Shown here piece by piece: positions 26,891 to 35,739 of a stretch of DNA of 64,000 nucleotides. Positions within the stretch are counted from its first letter, which is position 1; every line of letters starts with the position of its first letter. This DNA is from Arthrobacter sp. B6 (GTDB lineage Bacteria > Actinomycetota > Actinomycetes > Actinomycetales > Micrococcaceae): the NCBI RefSeq assembly GCF_001663775.1, contig NZ_KV467168.1, positions 62,001 through 126,000 on the forward strand, read 5' to 3'. The translations under genes and the position numbers were made by a program. The notes under the pieces were generated by a model, which worked only from the letters and a program-made list of their open reading frames with translations, had not been told where the DNA came from and made no database searches.

Positions 26891-29061
26891 CAGGCGGCTG
26901 GGACCGTGTTGCCCGGTACCGGATCATGCCTCAGGTACCGGCGGCGGAACCGTCCCGTGCCGGCAGTCAGTGCCCGCAGTTCCACCGCGTACTTCAGGAG
27001 CTCCTGGTCCGGCACCTCGGCGCTGATTTCGGTCAGGTCCGATCCGGAGGACGTGGTCCCGGTCAGCCGGCCGCGACGGGCGGAAAGATCACTCATCACG
27101 GACCCCACATGCTCATCGGACACGCTGATGATCACGGACGAAACGGGTTCCAGCAGCTGGATGCGGCCTGCTGACGCCGCTTCCCGCAGCGCCAACGCAC
27201 CTGCCGCCTGGAATGCTGCATCCGAGGAATCCACGCTGTGTGCCTTTCCACCCACCAGCGTTACGCGCAGATCCACTACCGGGAACCCGGCGGCGACTCC
27301 TTTCTGCATCTGCGCCCGCACGCCCTTTTCAATAGACGAGATGAACGTTCCGGGGATCACGCCGCCCACGGTCTTGTCCACGAATTCGAAGCCGCCGCCC
27401 CGTTTCAGGGGCTCCACCTCGATGTCGCAGATCGCGTACTGTCCGTGGCCGCCGGACTGCTTGACGTGCCGCCCGTGGCCGGCGGAGGGGGCGGCAAAGG
27501 TTTCCCGGAGGGGCGTCACCACGCCTACAGTATGCAGCTTCACTCCCTGCTCCCTGAGGCGGTCCAGCACCACGTCGGCATGGGCCTCCCCCATGCACCA
27601 CAGGATCTGCTGATGTGTTTCGGCGTTGCGTTCCACCCTCAGGGTTGGATCTCCGGCGGCCACTTTTCCTAGGCTGCGGGCCAGGACATCCTCGTCGCTG
27701 TGGGAATCGGCCTCGATGGCCACCGGCATCAGGGGCTCGGGTATCTCCCACGTGGCCAGGAGCAGGGGTTGCTCGCGCGAGGAGATCGTGTCCCCGGTCT
27801 CGGCGCTTCCGAGCTTGGCCATCGCGCAGATGTCCCCGGCGATGCAGTTGGACACCGGACGCAGGTTGGCCCCCAGCGGGGAGTAGAGGTGGGTGACGCG
27901 TTCATCCGTGTCGTGGTCCTGATGGCCGCGGTCGGCCAGTCCGTGGCCCCCCACATGCACCGCCGTATCGGCACGCAGCTCCCCGGAAAAGACCCTGACA
28001 AGACAGACGCGGCCCAGGAAGGGATCGATACTGGTACGGACAACCTCCGCCGCCAGGGGCCCGGCCGGGTCGCACGCCAACGCCCCTAAAGGGGCTCCGG
28101 CCAGGTCTTTCACGTCCGGCAGGGGGCGCTCAAGTGGCGACGGGAACGCCTGGGCCAGGACCTCCAGGAGTTCGACCGCTCCCACGCCGGTCGCAGCCGA
28201 CGTGGACAGCACGGGAAAAAAGGAACCGCGGGCGACGGCGGTCTCCAGGTCCTCGACCAGCACGGCGGTATCGATCTCCTCGCCACCCAAATAGCGGTCC
28301 ATCAGCGTCTCGTCTTCGCTTTCGGCGATGATCCCCTCTATCAGTTCGGCCCGGGCAGACTCTGATTCCTCCAGTTCGTTGGCCCCTCCCGCGCGGGGGG
28401 TGGGCCGCACCTCCCCCGGTGCGTATTCAGATACCGTCCCTGTGAGCAGTCCAAGCAGGCCGGTAACTTCGCCGCCGGTCCGGACCGGGACGTAGAGTGG
28501 CAGCACTGACTCCCCGAACGACGCACGGCAGGCGGCGAGGACGCCGTCGTAATCAGCCCTGGGATGGTCCAGCCGGGTGACGGCCACGGCCCGGGGCATT
28601 CCCAGATGTTCGCACTCGCCCCACAGCGCGGTGGTGGTGGCATCGATGCCGTCCACAGCCGAAACGACAAACAGGACCGCGTCCGCGGCCCTCAACCCTG
28701 CGCGAAGCTCGCCGATGAAGTCCGGGTATCCGGGGGTGTCCAGGAGGTTCACCTTGATGTCGCCGAGCTGCAGGGGAACCACTGATAACGTGACCGAGCG
28801 CTGCTGATGGACGGCCGAAGGATCTGAGTCGCTGACTGTGTTCCCGTCCGCGATCGTGCCCTTGCGCGTGATCATGCCGTTTGCGGCAAGGAGCGCTTCG
28901 ATCAGCATGGTCTTGCCGGCGCCCGAGTGGCCCACCAGTGCCACATTCCGTACCTGTGCAGGGCTTTGGGCGGGGATCCCGGCGGAGGCATCGGACCGGC
29001 GGGCCTCCGGTCCGCCGCGGCCGGGCGTCCTCGCTGTGTCCTTAGTGCCTTTTACCGACAT
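26890..29061 (-). CDS. elongation factor G-like protein EF-G2
   Basis: A 723-aa translational GTPase paralogue. After a ~35-residue polar N-terminal extension come G1 GHSGAGKT and G3 DTPGYPDF; G4 reads TRLD instead of NKxD, which is seen in this actinobacterial EF-G2 group. The remaining EF-G domains II-V follow (PVSNCIAGDICAMAKLGSAETGDT, GHGRHVKQSGGHGQY, GVIPGTFISSIEKGV). The group lacks a proven role in translocation; ribosome-associated stress or rescue functions are possible. ATG has AGGAGGTTCCAA upstream. It is a single-gene unit ended by a strong hairpin. The changed G4 suggests altered nucleotide handling rather than decay, since G1 and G3 are intact. Confidence 0.9.
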   Translation of the reverse strand: MSVKGTKDTARTPGRGGPEARRSDASAGIPAQSPAQVRNVALVGHSGAGKTMLIEALLAANGMITRKGTIADGNTVSDSDPSAVHQQRSVTLSVVPLQLGDIKVNLLDTPGYPDFIGELRAGLRAADAVLFVVSAVDGIDATTTALWGECEHLGMPRAVAVTRLDHPRADYDGVLAACRASFGESVLPLYVPVRTGGEVTGLLGLLTGTVSEYAPGEVRPTPRAGGANELEESESARAELIEGIIAESEDETLMDRYLGGEEIDTAVLVEDLETAVARGSFFPVLSTSAATGVGAVELLEVLAQAFPSPLERPLPDVKDLAGAPLGALACDPAGPLAAEVVRTSIDPFLGRVCLVRVFSGELRADTAVHVGGHGLADRGHQDHDTDERVTHLYSPLGANLRPVSNCIAGDICAMAKLGSAETGDTISSREQPLLLATWEIPEPLMPVAIEADSHSDEDVLARSLGKVAAGDPTLRVERNAETHQQILWCMGEAHADVVLDRLREQGVKLHTVGVVTPLRETFAAPSAGHGRHVKQSGGHGQYAICDIEVEPLKRGGGFEFVDKTVGGVIPGTFISSIEKGVRAQMQKGVAAGFPVVDLRVTLVGGKAHSVDSSDAAFQAAGALALREAASAGRIQLLEPVSSVIISVSDEHVGSVMSDLSARRGRLTGTTSSGSDLTEISAEVPDQELLKYAVELRALTAGTGRFRRRYLRHDPVPGNTVPAA

Positions 29062-29219
29062 TTGGAACCTCCTGGCGTCTTTGCCATGCCACCCGGGCCG
29101 AACGTGTTACTTGATTCGACACCCTGACGCGCGGAACGGCAAGAGCACCGCGCGGATTCGTGGGCGGAGGGATAATTGCAGCCAAGCCGAAACGGTGGGT
29201 GCTGGTGGGAGGGGGCAGG

Positions 29220-29801
29220 ATGCAGGCACTTCCGCGGATCACGGTCGAGGTACCCGTAGTGGGCGTGGGAGCAGGGCCGGCAGACTACGAGGATCTGGCG
29301 CAATACGTCGACGCCCTGCGTCGGCCGCAGGGACTGCACATGACACTGCTGCACATCGGGATCCTCGAGGACTTCGCCCGCGACGTCAGCGAGTGGACCA
29401 AAGGCTTCACCGGCACGGCTTCTGCAATCCGGGAGACGGTCCGCTGGCTGCGGGCACTGCCGGTCTTGGACGGTTTTTCCGGACCGTCGGACAGACTCAT
29501 TGTGCTCGGCGGCGGGGGCATCTCCGGCCTCGAAGTGAACGTTCCACAGCAGGTCCACGACTACCAGGTCTCGCTGGTGGAGGGACTGCGCGGGCTACTG
29601 GACGGGCTGTTCGTAGATAACGTGGACGACTTCATCCTCAGTTCGCCCGCGCTTGGCTTCAGGTATCCGCACTGGGTGCCGCACGTTGCTGTGGGCAGGC
29701 CAAAGGCGCGGTCCCGCCAACCCGTGGAGATTCCGACCATGACTGTCACCTTCGGTGAATCGCGGATCAGGAACGGGCAGTTCCTGCCGGCAGCTGACTG
29801 A
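29220..29801 (+). CDS. 2H phosphoesterase / 2'-5' RNA ligase-like protein
   Basis: A 193-aa cytoplasmic protein with the two histidine motifs of the 2H superfamily: HMTL at residues 40-43 and HVAV near residue 160. Members hydrolyse cyclic phosphodiesters or ligate 2'-5' RNA. The second motif lacks the usual Thr/Ser after His, so activity could be weaker. The start at 29220 (MQALPRITVE) is selected because GGAGGGGGCAGG precedes it; the frame stays open upstream to a GTG at 29160 with no ribosome site. It is divergent from the EF-G2 gene and convergent with the Fe-S-type regulator. The substrate is unknown. Confidence 0.72.
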   Translation: MQALPRITVEVPVVGVGAGPADYEDLAQYVDALRRPQGLHMTLLHIGILEDFARDVSEWTKGFTGTASAIRETVRWLRALPVLDGFSGPSDRLIVLGGGGISGLEVNVPQQVHDYQVSLVEGLRGLLDGLFVDNVDDFILSSPALGFRYPHWVPHVAVGRPKARSRQPVEIPTMTVTFGESRIRNGQFLPAAD

Positions 29802-29843
29802 GGCCACCAGGCCGGCGTCGTCCGGTGCTGCGCGGCTGGGCCT

Positions 29844-30506
29844 CTAGGCGGGGGCGATTCTGGCACAGCATTGCCCGGGGGTGTCGTTGCGCTGCACCCT
29901 CTGCTCCGAGTCTCCGCACGCAGACGCTGCGCCCCGCAGGAAGGCGCCGTTCATGGCACACACTGTCGCCGGATGCTTGTCGGCCAGCCGGTGGAACGGA
30001 CAGTTCGCGAGCGTCAGGCCCCCGGAGCCGTCCGGTTCCGGTTGGTAGCCCACGGTGGCAAGAAAGGCCTCCAGGGTTCGGTTTCCCGCCGCTGCCATGC
30101 GGCCGGCTTCATGGGACGTGACCATCAGTGCTTCATGGACGGGCGTGCCGACGGCAGAGGAATGTTCTATTGCTGCTGCCAGCAACTCCCCTGCGAGGTC
30201 ATAATTCCGGTCCGGCACGAACACCCCGATCTCGTGCTCGGCTGTCCTGTACATTTTGGCCGGGCGGCCCGACCCAGGACCGGTCTTCCCCGCCGGCTTG
30301 TGGAACTCCACGGCCAGCAGGCCGTCCTTCACGAGCCGGTCCAGATGAAACGATGCCGTGCTTCTGGGCAAGCCCACGGCAAGGGCCGCCTCATCCCGGC
30401 CTACTGCGTCCTCAGACGATGTGATCAGTTCAAACAGCTGGCGGCTCTTTTCGTCCCCCAACGACGCGACGGCGGCCAGCCGGCCGGCCCACGGAAGTCT
30501 GCGCAA
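29844..30506 (-). CDS. SufR-like winged-helix regulator with Fe-S cysteine motif
   Basis: A 220-aa transcription factor. The N-terminal ~80 residues form an ArsR/DeoR-type winged helix (SRQLFELITSSEDAVGRDEAA, RSTASFHLDRLVKDGLL). The C-terminal half ends in a cysteine series C-x13-C-x13-C-x15-CC beginning at NCPFHRLADKH, close to the Fe-S cluster motif of SufR regulators. Redox or iron-sulfur sensing is therefore likely. A TTG start at 30506 is chosen because AGAAGGAGG lies 6 nt upstream; an in-frame ATG 10 codons earlier has no ribosome site and would put that site inside the gene. It is divergent from the DoxX gene with shared CTTCTAAAA operators. Confidence 0.82.
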   Translation of the reverse strand: MRRLPWAGRLAAVASLGDEKSRQLFELITSSEDAVGRDEAALAVGLPRSTASFHLDRLVKDGLLAVEFHKPAGKTGPGSGRPAKMYRTAEHEIGVFVPDRNYDLAGELLAAAIEHSSAVGTPVHEALMVTSHEAGRMAAAGNRTLEAFLATVGYQPEPDGSGGLTLANCPFHRLADKHPATVCAMNGAFLRGAASACGDSEQRVQRNDTPGQCCARIAPA

Positions 30507-30516
30507 ATGAAGCCTC

Positions 30517-30585
30517 CTTCTAAAAACAAGAACCATTGCTTAATCTTAGCTTCGCTTCTAAAATTACAGTACCTACTTTTAGAAG
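30517..30585. promoter_or_regulatory. divergent promoter/operator region with three CTTCTAAAA elements
   Basis: CTTCTAAAA occurs at 30517-30525 and 30555-30563 and, inverted, as TTTTAGAAG at 30577-30585. The last two form a perfect inverted repeat with a 13-nt spacer. A forward promoter TTGCTT (30536-30541), 17 nt, TAAAAT (30559-30564) has its -10 inside the middle element. The outer copies touch the ribosome sites of both flanking genes. The layout suits autorepression by the Fe-S-type regulator. Confidence 0.72.
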
Positions 30586-30594
30586 GAGCTCGTC

Positions 30595-31008
30595 ATGAAG
30601 TCCACTGCTGCGGAGAGGGCGAACGGCCGGACCGTGGTCGGGGAACCCCGCCACCAGGCTTTCCTCCTGCTTCGCACCGTTTTCACTGTTGCCCCCGTCG
30701 TTTTTGGGCTGGACAAATTCGCCAATATCCTCGCCGACTGGACCATCTACCTGGCGCCGGTGGCAACAAGCGTGGTGCCCCTGCCGGCGCAGACCATCAT
30801 GTATGCGGTCGGAGTCGTGGAGATCATCGCCGGCGTCCTGGTGGCGGTCCGCCCGCGGTTCGGGTCCCTGCTGGTGGCCGCGTGGCTGCTGGGGATTATC
30901 ATCAATCTCCTGCTGCTGGGGAGTTTCTTTGATATTGCCCTGCGGGACTTTGGCCTTCTGGTCGGCGCGCTGGCACTGAACCGGCTCGCCACAGCGGAAG
31001 CGCATTAA
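30595..31008 (+). CDS. DoxX-like membrane protein
   Basis: A 137-aa integral membrane protein with four predicted helices (FLLLRTVFTVAPVVFGLDKFANIL, TIMYAVGVVEIIAGVLVAV, SLLVAAWLLGIIINLLLLG, DFGLLVGALALNRL), characteristic of the DoxX family. DoxX proteins associate with redox systems at the membrane, for example superoxide and thiol homeostasis in mycobacteria. ATG follows AGAAGGAGCTCGTC. Its promoter and ribosome site lie within the operator elements of the divergent Fe-S-type regulator, so it is probably that regulator's main target. A GC-rich hairpin follows the stop. Confidence 0.82.
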   Translation: MKSTAAERANGRTVVGEPRHQAFLLLRTVFTVAPVVFGLDKFANILADWTIYLAPVATSVVPLPAQTIMYAVGVVEIIAGVLVAVRPRFGSLLVAAWLLGIIINLLLLGSFFDIALRDFGLLVGALALNRLATAEAH

Positions 31009-31032
31009 GGGGCGCTTCCGGTACTGCCTCCC

Positions 31033-31059
31033 AGGGGCCCGGCGGACTGCCCGGCCCCT
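31033..31059. terminator. hairpin between convergent doxX-like and adh genes
   Basis: AGGGGCC (31033-31039) pairs with GGCCCCT (31053-31059) around a short GC-rich loop. It lies between two convergent stop codons and has no T-run, so it is a weak bidirectional terminator candidate. Confidence 0.5.
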
Positions 31060-31061
31060 GT

Positions 31062-32183
31062 TCAGTGCTGGATGAGGGCGGGGCGTTGCAGTACGAGTTT
31101 GGTGGCGTGTTCGGCATACGCTGTCGGGGCGTCGTCGAAGTCGGCCACGTGGCTGGTGACTTTCTCCGCAGGGAAGTTGTTGCTGTTGACCCAGTCCAGG
31201 AGTTCGGGCAGGACGGCGCGGGGGTGGGAGACGCCCACGTGCAGGGTGATGTCGTTGGCGTACATGTGCATCAACGGAATCCCCGTGTTCGTCCTGAAGT
31301 AGTAGCCGATCGCCGTGCAGATCCCGCCCGGGGCGGTGGCGCGGACGGCATTGCGGATCCCGGTGCCGGTGCTGGAGGCCTCGACGACGATGTCGTACCC
31401 GGAGCCGGGACTGACAAACTTTCTGGATTGCTGGTGGGAGTCGGCTCCCAGCGCTTCGGCAACCTCGAGGCGGCGATGGCTGGTGTCGACGTAATCAACC
31501 TTCGAAGCGCCGTGGGCGACGGCCAGGCCCGCCGCGTACAGGCCGATTGATTTGCCTCCGCCGCCGAGAACCAGGACCGACGCGCCAGGCCGGTCGCGGA
31601 GCTGCGGCACCACCGTGCGCCACCCGTCAGAAAGGTTGTCGCTGGCTGCTGCGACCCGCAGCGGGTCCAGCCCGCCGGGAAGCGGGACAAGCATGTGCTC
31701 GGCAAACGGGACGCGGATCAGGTCAGCGACCATTCCGCCGTAGGGGCCGCACGCCGGGCCAAACCCGTACGCGGCGATGGTGCGTCCGTTACGGGCGATG
31801 CTGCACTTGGAGGTTAGTCCCCGCCGGCACATCCCGCACCGTCCGCAGGAGACGGACCAGGGCACCACCACTTTGTCGCCTGCCCTAAGGCCCTTCACGT
31901 AGGGCCCGGTCTCGACGACCTCCGCGATCGCTTCGTGGCCGATCGCGAAGGGTCCTTGGAAGGGCACCGGCCCACAGATGCTTCCGACGGCGGGGTCGAT
32001 CAGGCCGGTCTTCAAACCGGCCTGCATCGCCCGGGAGACACGGCGGTGGATCGGCAGCGTGTCAGCGTCGCAGCGGCCCACGACGATTGGACGCACGATC
32101 GCATCATCACCCGTGAGCAGCTTCGGGTCGATCCGTTCGATCCACTCCAGCTTGCCGGTGCTGATGAAATTCAGTTCACGCAT
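31062..32183 (-). CDS. zinc-dependent alcohol dehydrogenase family protein
   Basis: A 373-aa medium-chain dehydrogenase/reductase. GHEAIAEVVETG is the catalytic-zinc motif. CGRCGMCRRGLTSKC carries the four structural-zinc cysteines. VLGGGGKSIGLYAAGLA is the Rossmann loop, with GGGGKS slightly different from the usual GxGxxG. VDTSHRRLEVAEALGAD fits the NAD-binding strand, with Asp suggesting NAD preference. The start at 32183 (MRELNFIST) is the family-like start; the frame is open 51 codons further upstream but that part looks non-coding. The actual alcohol, aldehyde or polyol substrate is not evident. It is alone in its unit. The ~290-bp gap to the HNH gene holds one hairpin (32318-32349) and no other recognisable signal. 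Confidence 0.88.
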   Translation of the reverse strand: MRELNFISTGKLEWIERIDPKLLTGDDAIVRPIVVGRCDADTLPIHRRVSRAMQAGLKTGLIDPAVGSICGPVPFQGPFAIGHEAIAEVVETGPYVKGLRAGDKVVVPWSVSCGRCGMCRRGLTSKCSIARNGRTIAAYGFGPACGPYGGMVADLIRVPFAEHMLVPLPGGLDPLRVAAASDNLSDGWRTVVPQLRDRPGASVLVLGGGGKSIGLYAAGLAVAHGASKVDYVDTSHRRLEVAEALGADSHQQSRKFVSPGSGYDIVVEASSTGTGIRNAVRATAPGGICTAIGYYFRTNTGIPLMHMYANDITLHVGVSHPRAVLPELLDWVNSNNFPAEKVTSHVADFDDAPTAYAEHATKLVLQRPALIQH

Positions 32184-32471
32184 TGGTGATCCGTTCTCTG
32201 GAGGGAGCCTTGTGGTGATGCTCAAGTCCCTGCTGCACATTCTGCAGGGACGCCCACCACGATACGGGCAGCAACGGCTGCCGAGAAGACCGGTCGGAGA
32301 CACTAACTCATGCCGTGTTCTCCGTGGCCGCAGCATGGCCTGCGGAGAATCAGTGGATTACGTCGCACTGGCCGAAGAGCCTCCAGAAATTGTTCGCAGA
32401 GGGGTCGAGGGTTATCCACATAGGCTTTCTGCTTCGGCGGTTTTGTCAGCCCCTCGCGGGATGATGTGGGT

Positions 32472-33983
32472 ATGGAAAAGACGGCAGCGGTGGCGGGGTT
32501 GGAGGCCTTGGTGGCTTCTGTCGCGGCGCTTGCCGACTGTGCGCGCAGCGGGCTGGGTTTGGGTTCTGAGGGGGCGGATCCTCTTCGGGAGCAGGCAGAT
32601 GCGTGCCTGGACGGGCTGGAGGAGACGGCCCGGGTGGAGGCGATTCTGGCCGCCTGGAAAGTGCAGTTTACCGCCGGGTACTCGACCAAGTCCCTGGCCC
32701 TGACGGCCCCGGCGACGACTCCCGGTGAACACACGGCCCAAGACATGGGCGTCGTCGCTGACGTCGCGTGTGCTTTGACGGTGAGCGAACGCTCGGCCTC
32801 AGCGTTGCTGGCCCAGTCCCACGAACTCACCAGCGCCTTGCCCCTTACACTCGAAGCGTTGGAGGCCGGGGACCTTTCATGGCAGCACGCGAAGGTCATG
32901 GTGGATGAAACCGCAAGCCTTGACCCCGCCAGCGCCAAGGCACTGGAAGCCCACTTCCTGGACCCCGGGGCGCCGAACCCCGCCCGGGGCTGCCCGGCCG
33001 GGGAACTCATCCCGTCCCGGTTCCGGCACAAAGCCCGCACCTGGCGCGAACGCCACCACCCGGACAGCATCGAAAAACGCCACACCCGCAGCGCCCAGGA
33101 CCGCAGGCTCGAATACGCCCCGGACCGGGACGGCATGGCCTGGCTCTCGGCCCACCTGCCCGCGGACCAGGCAGCCGGGATCTGGAACCGCACCACCACC
33201 GCCGCCCGCGCCTTGCAGGGACCCGCCGAATCCCGGACTCTGACCCAGCTCCGCGCCGACATCGCCGCCACCTGGCTCCTCACCGCAGGCCTGGAATCCA
33301 CCACCACCGGCAACCCGGTCACCAGCGCGGGCGGCATCCCCGCCGACAGGGCGGCCGCTGCTACGGGTCCCGCGGGCGACGTGGGTGCAGCGGGTGATTG
33401 TGGTGTTCCCGGCCAGGTACCCGGCCAGGTGCCCGGCCGTGTCCCCTCGCCCGCGGCGCAGGTCCTGGTCACCGTGCCGGTGTTCGCCCTGATGGGCCTC
33501 ACCGACGAACCAGCCACCCTGGACGGGTTCGGGCCGATCCCGGCATCCATGGCCCGGAAGCTCGTCGCCGAGGGCGCCACCTCATTCCACCGGGTCCTGA
33601 CCGACCCCCGCGACGGCGCACCCCTGGAAATCGGACGGGCCAGCTACCGTATCCCTCCCGCCATGCGCCAATGGCTCCGGCTCCGCGACGGCAAATGCCC
33701 CTTCCCCGGCTGCACCAACCAGTCCCTGGACAACGAAGCAGACCACCTCCTCGCCTGGGCCGAGGGCGGCACCACCGGCATCACCAACCTGGGCCAACCA
33801 TGCCCCAAACACCACCGCCTGAAACACACCACAGCCTGGACCCCCACCAAAGCCGGCACCAACACACCACCCGGCTGGACCTCACCCACCGGCCGCCACT
33901 ACCCAAGTGAACACCAGGACTGGGAACCACCCCAATGGCCAGCTCAAGTACTGAGCGAACTGGTTCCCGACAAGCACCCTTAG
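32472..33983 (+). CDS. DUF222 and HNH endonuclease domain protein
   Basis: A 503-aa protein of the multi-copy actinobacterial DUF222-HNH type. The N-terminal two thirds are the helical DUF222 domain (ADVACALTVSERSASALLAQSHEL, LSWQHAKVMVDETASL). A variable Gly/Val/Pro-rich linker follows near residue 300. The C-terminus is an HNH domain: CPFPGCTNQSLDNEADHLLAW, then GGTTGITNLGQPCPKHHRLKH, with zinc cysteines and the DH pair present. The function of these proteins is unproven; mobility or DNA-cleavage roles are suggested by their spread. ATG 32472 is chosen, with a GTG two codons upstream also possible. The last four bases overlap the convergent exonuclease gene. Confidence 0.87.
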   Translation: MEKTAAVAGLEALVASVAALADCARSGLGLGSEGADPLREQADACLDGLEETARVEAILAAWKVQFTAGYSTKSLALTAPATTPGEHTAQDMGVVADVACALTVSERSASALLAQSHELTSALPLTLEALEAGDLSWQHAKVMVDETASLDPASAKALEAHFLDPGAPNPARGCPAGELIPSRFRHKARTWRERHHPDSIEKRHTRSAQDRRLEYAPDRDGMAWLSAHLPADQAAGIWNRTTTAARALQGPAESRTLTQLRADIAATWLLTAGLESTTTGNPVTSAGGIPADRAAAATGPAGDVGAAGDCGVPGQVPGQVPGRVPSPAAQVLVTVPVFALMGLTDEPATLDGFGPIPASMARKLVAEGATSFHRVLTDPRDGAPLEIGRASYRIPPAMRQWLRLRDGKCPFPGCTNQSLDNEADHLLAWAEGGTTGITNLGQPCPKHHRLKHTTAWTPTKAGTNTPPGWTSPTGRHYPSEHQDWEPPQWPAQVLSELVPDKHP

Positions 33984-34918
33984 CGCTGCTCCAAGGCGGC
34001 AAGCAGCCTCTTAACTGAGCTGCCCAAATTCCATTCGACAGCGAGATGCTCCAGTTCGGCGCGTGCCTCGCCCTCGACGGAGTGCAGCCGCGCTCCGGCT
34101 TCCTCGAGGGTGGGCAACTTGAGGTCGCGCACGATTTTCACCACCGTGGGCGCGACACTGAGGTAGTCTTCGGCTGCCGCGAGCTTGGCCCGTACGGGCG
34201 CGGAAACCCCGCCTCCGCCGTCGGCGGCCGACGCCGCGAGCAGGCTGTCCAGCGTGCCAAACTTGCCCAGGAGCGACGCGGCGGTCTTCTCACCGATGCC
34301 TGCGACGCCCGGCAGCCCGTCCGAAGCGTCGCCGCGGAGGGTTGCGTAGTCGGCGTACTGTTCCGGCAGCACGCGGTACTTGCCGACGACGACCACGTCA
34401 GTCACGACTTCGAGGTTCTTCATCCCCCGCGCTGTGTAGATCACCCGCACCTGGCGCGCGTCGTCCACCACCTGGAAAAGATCACGGTCTCCTGTGACTA
34501 CATCGACGGGAAGGTCCGCGTGGCTGGCGTAGGTGCCGATGACGTCGTCGGCCTCGTGTTCAGGAGCCCCGACGACGGCGATGCCCGCCAGGTCAAGCAC
34601 GTGGCGGATCATCGGAATCTGGGCTTCAAGCGCGTCCGGGACGACCTCGACGTCGGAGGCAGCCGTCACGATCTCCGCGACCCGGTGTGCCTTGTAGGTC
34701 GGAATGAGATCTACCCGCCACTGCGGACGCCAGTCGTCGTCCCAGCACGCGATCAAGTGCGTCGCTTCGTAGTCGGTGGTGAGCCGCGCAATCATGTCAA
34801 GTAGGCCGCGGACGGCGTTCACCGGCGTGCCGTCGGGGCGCCGGATCGTGTCGGGCAGCCCGTAAAAGGCGCGAAAATACAGGGAGGCAGTGTCGAGCAG
34901 CATCAGGCGGTGTGGCAT
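33980..34918 (-). CDS. 5'-3' exonuclease (PolA N-domain-like)
   Basis: A 312-aa stand-alone flap/5'-nuclease related to the N-terminal domain of DNA polymerase I. LMLLDTASLYFRAFYGLPDTIRRPDG, CWDDDWRPQWRVDLIPTYKAHR, EADDVIGTYA and VVTGDRDLFQVVD provide the acidic metal-binding residues. GVAGIGEKTAASLLGKFG is the helix-hairpin-helix DNA-binding motif. Such enzymes act in RNA-primer removal and repair. ATG 34918 (MPHRLMLLD) has AGGA 6 nt upstream; a GTG five codons earlier is possible. It overlaps the convergent HNH gene by 4 bp. Confidence 0.92.
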   Translation of the reverse strand: MPHRLMLLDTASLYFRAFYGLPDTIRRPDGTPVNAVRGLLDMIARLTTDYEATHLIACWDDDWRPQWRVDLIPTYKAHRVAEIVTAASDVEVVPDALEAQIPMIRHVLDLAGIAVVGAPEHEADDVIGTYASHADLPVDVVTGDRDLFQVVDDARQVRVIYTARGMKNLEVVTDVVVVGKYRVLPEQYADYATLRGDASDGLPGVAGIGEKTAASLLGKFGTLDSLLAASAADGGGGVSAPVRAKLAAAEDYLSVAPTVVKIVRDLKLPTLEEAGARLHSVEGEARAELEHLAVEWNLGSSVKRLLAALEQR

Positions 34919-34950
34919 ACCTGATCCTGACACGGAAGCGCCCGGCCGCG

Positions 34951-35280
34951 TTAGACCCCTCCGGCCCGCCGCGGCCCGTTGGCAGGCTGACGGATTGTCC
35001 TGGCACGGGTGTGAAGGTCGGCGGCCGGGATACGCCGGACTTCATGTGTGTGGGCTACCGGGAGCTCATGAATATCGGGCGGCGCCGCCTTCCTGGACGT
35101 CGGGCACAGGTCGGTTATGTGTCCCATGCCGGCGTATTCACGCACATCGGCAATTCCGGCCACCGCCGCGGTCTTGGTGTCGAAGGCCTTGGAAGTGGCC
35201 ATCACTGTTCCATCCGGTGCTGTGAGACGGAACCTGAAACAGGACTCCGCGTCCACGAAAAGTTCAAACATTCCAGCCAT
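34951..35280 (-). CDS. YegP-like DUF1508 protein
   Basis: A 109-aa small protein. Residues 4-62 (FELFVDAESCFRFRLTAPDGTVMATSKAFDTKTAAVAGIADV) match the DUF1508/YegP fold, where a query-like beta-beta-alpha repeat often occurs twice; here only one unit is evident and the C-terminal 45 residues look disordered. The start at 35280 is preferred because GAGGAGATCC precedes it; the frame continues 41 codons upstream without a ribosome site. The biological role of the family is unclear. Confidence 0.75.
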   Translation of the reverse strand: MAGMFELFVDAESCFRFRLTAPDGTVMATSKAFDTKTAAVAGIADVREYAGMGHITDLCPTSRKAAPPDIHELPVAHTHEVRRIPAADLHTRARTIRQPANGPRRAGGV

Positions 35281-35527
35281 GGATCTCCTCAACGTCTGCG
35301 GACCCTGCCTGCGGCGCGCCTCTGCCGCTGAGCCGAGCTGACGGGACGCGACGCTGCGTCCCTCCGCTGGTTTGTGGTGCAATCGAATTAATCGGCGCAT
35401 CAAGTTCCTAAAGAGTCTCGCTTAGCTCCGGTGGGCACGCAAGGCCCCACGAATTAATCTTTAGGCGTTCCGGGGTGCCTTGCACGGGGGCCTTCCGCGC
35501 GGTTGCAGGCAGACCTAGGCTGGTGAG
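35281..35527. other. non-coding stretch upstream of the YegP-like gene
   Basis: No complete gene is visible. Two A/T-rich islands containing GAATTAATC (at about 35385 and 35451) stand out from the GC-rich background and may belong to a promoter or an old insertion. The repeated word GAATTAATC about 65 bp apart is the only structure noted. Confidence 0.4.
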
Positions 35528-35676
35528 ATGCCCCAACTCAGCGTCAACGGAGTAGGGATCTACTACGAGGAATAGTTCGAGACTTTGGACCCCGTGACCA
35601 CGTGCACGATGCCGCGGCGGTTCTGGCCGCCCTCCGCGCCGGCCCGGGCTCTGGACTTAACCACTCTTGGACCTGA
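35528..35676 (+). pseudogene. remnant of an alpha/beta-hydrolase gene
   Basis: ATG at 35528 opens MPQLSVNGVGIYYEE, a typical alpha/beta-hydrolase N-terminus, but a TAG follows after 15 codons. From 35596 another frame reads DHVHDAAAVLAALRAGPG, resembling the helix before the nucleophile in the same family, and stops at 35674. The two pieces look like the ends of a large internal deletion. It lies just upstream of an intact alpha/beta-hydrolase gene, perhaps a decayed paralogue. Confidence 0.5.
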
Positions 35677-35739
35677 CCAGGGCCCTTCGCGCGAGTTGGC
35701 TATTGACGGCCTTCAATCTCGGCACAGAGGAGCGGGTCA

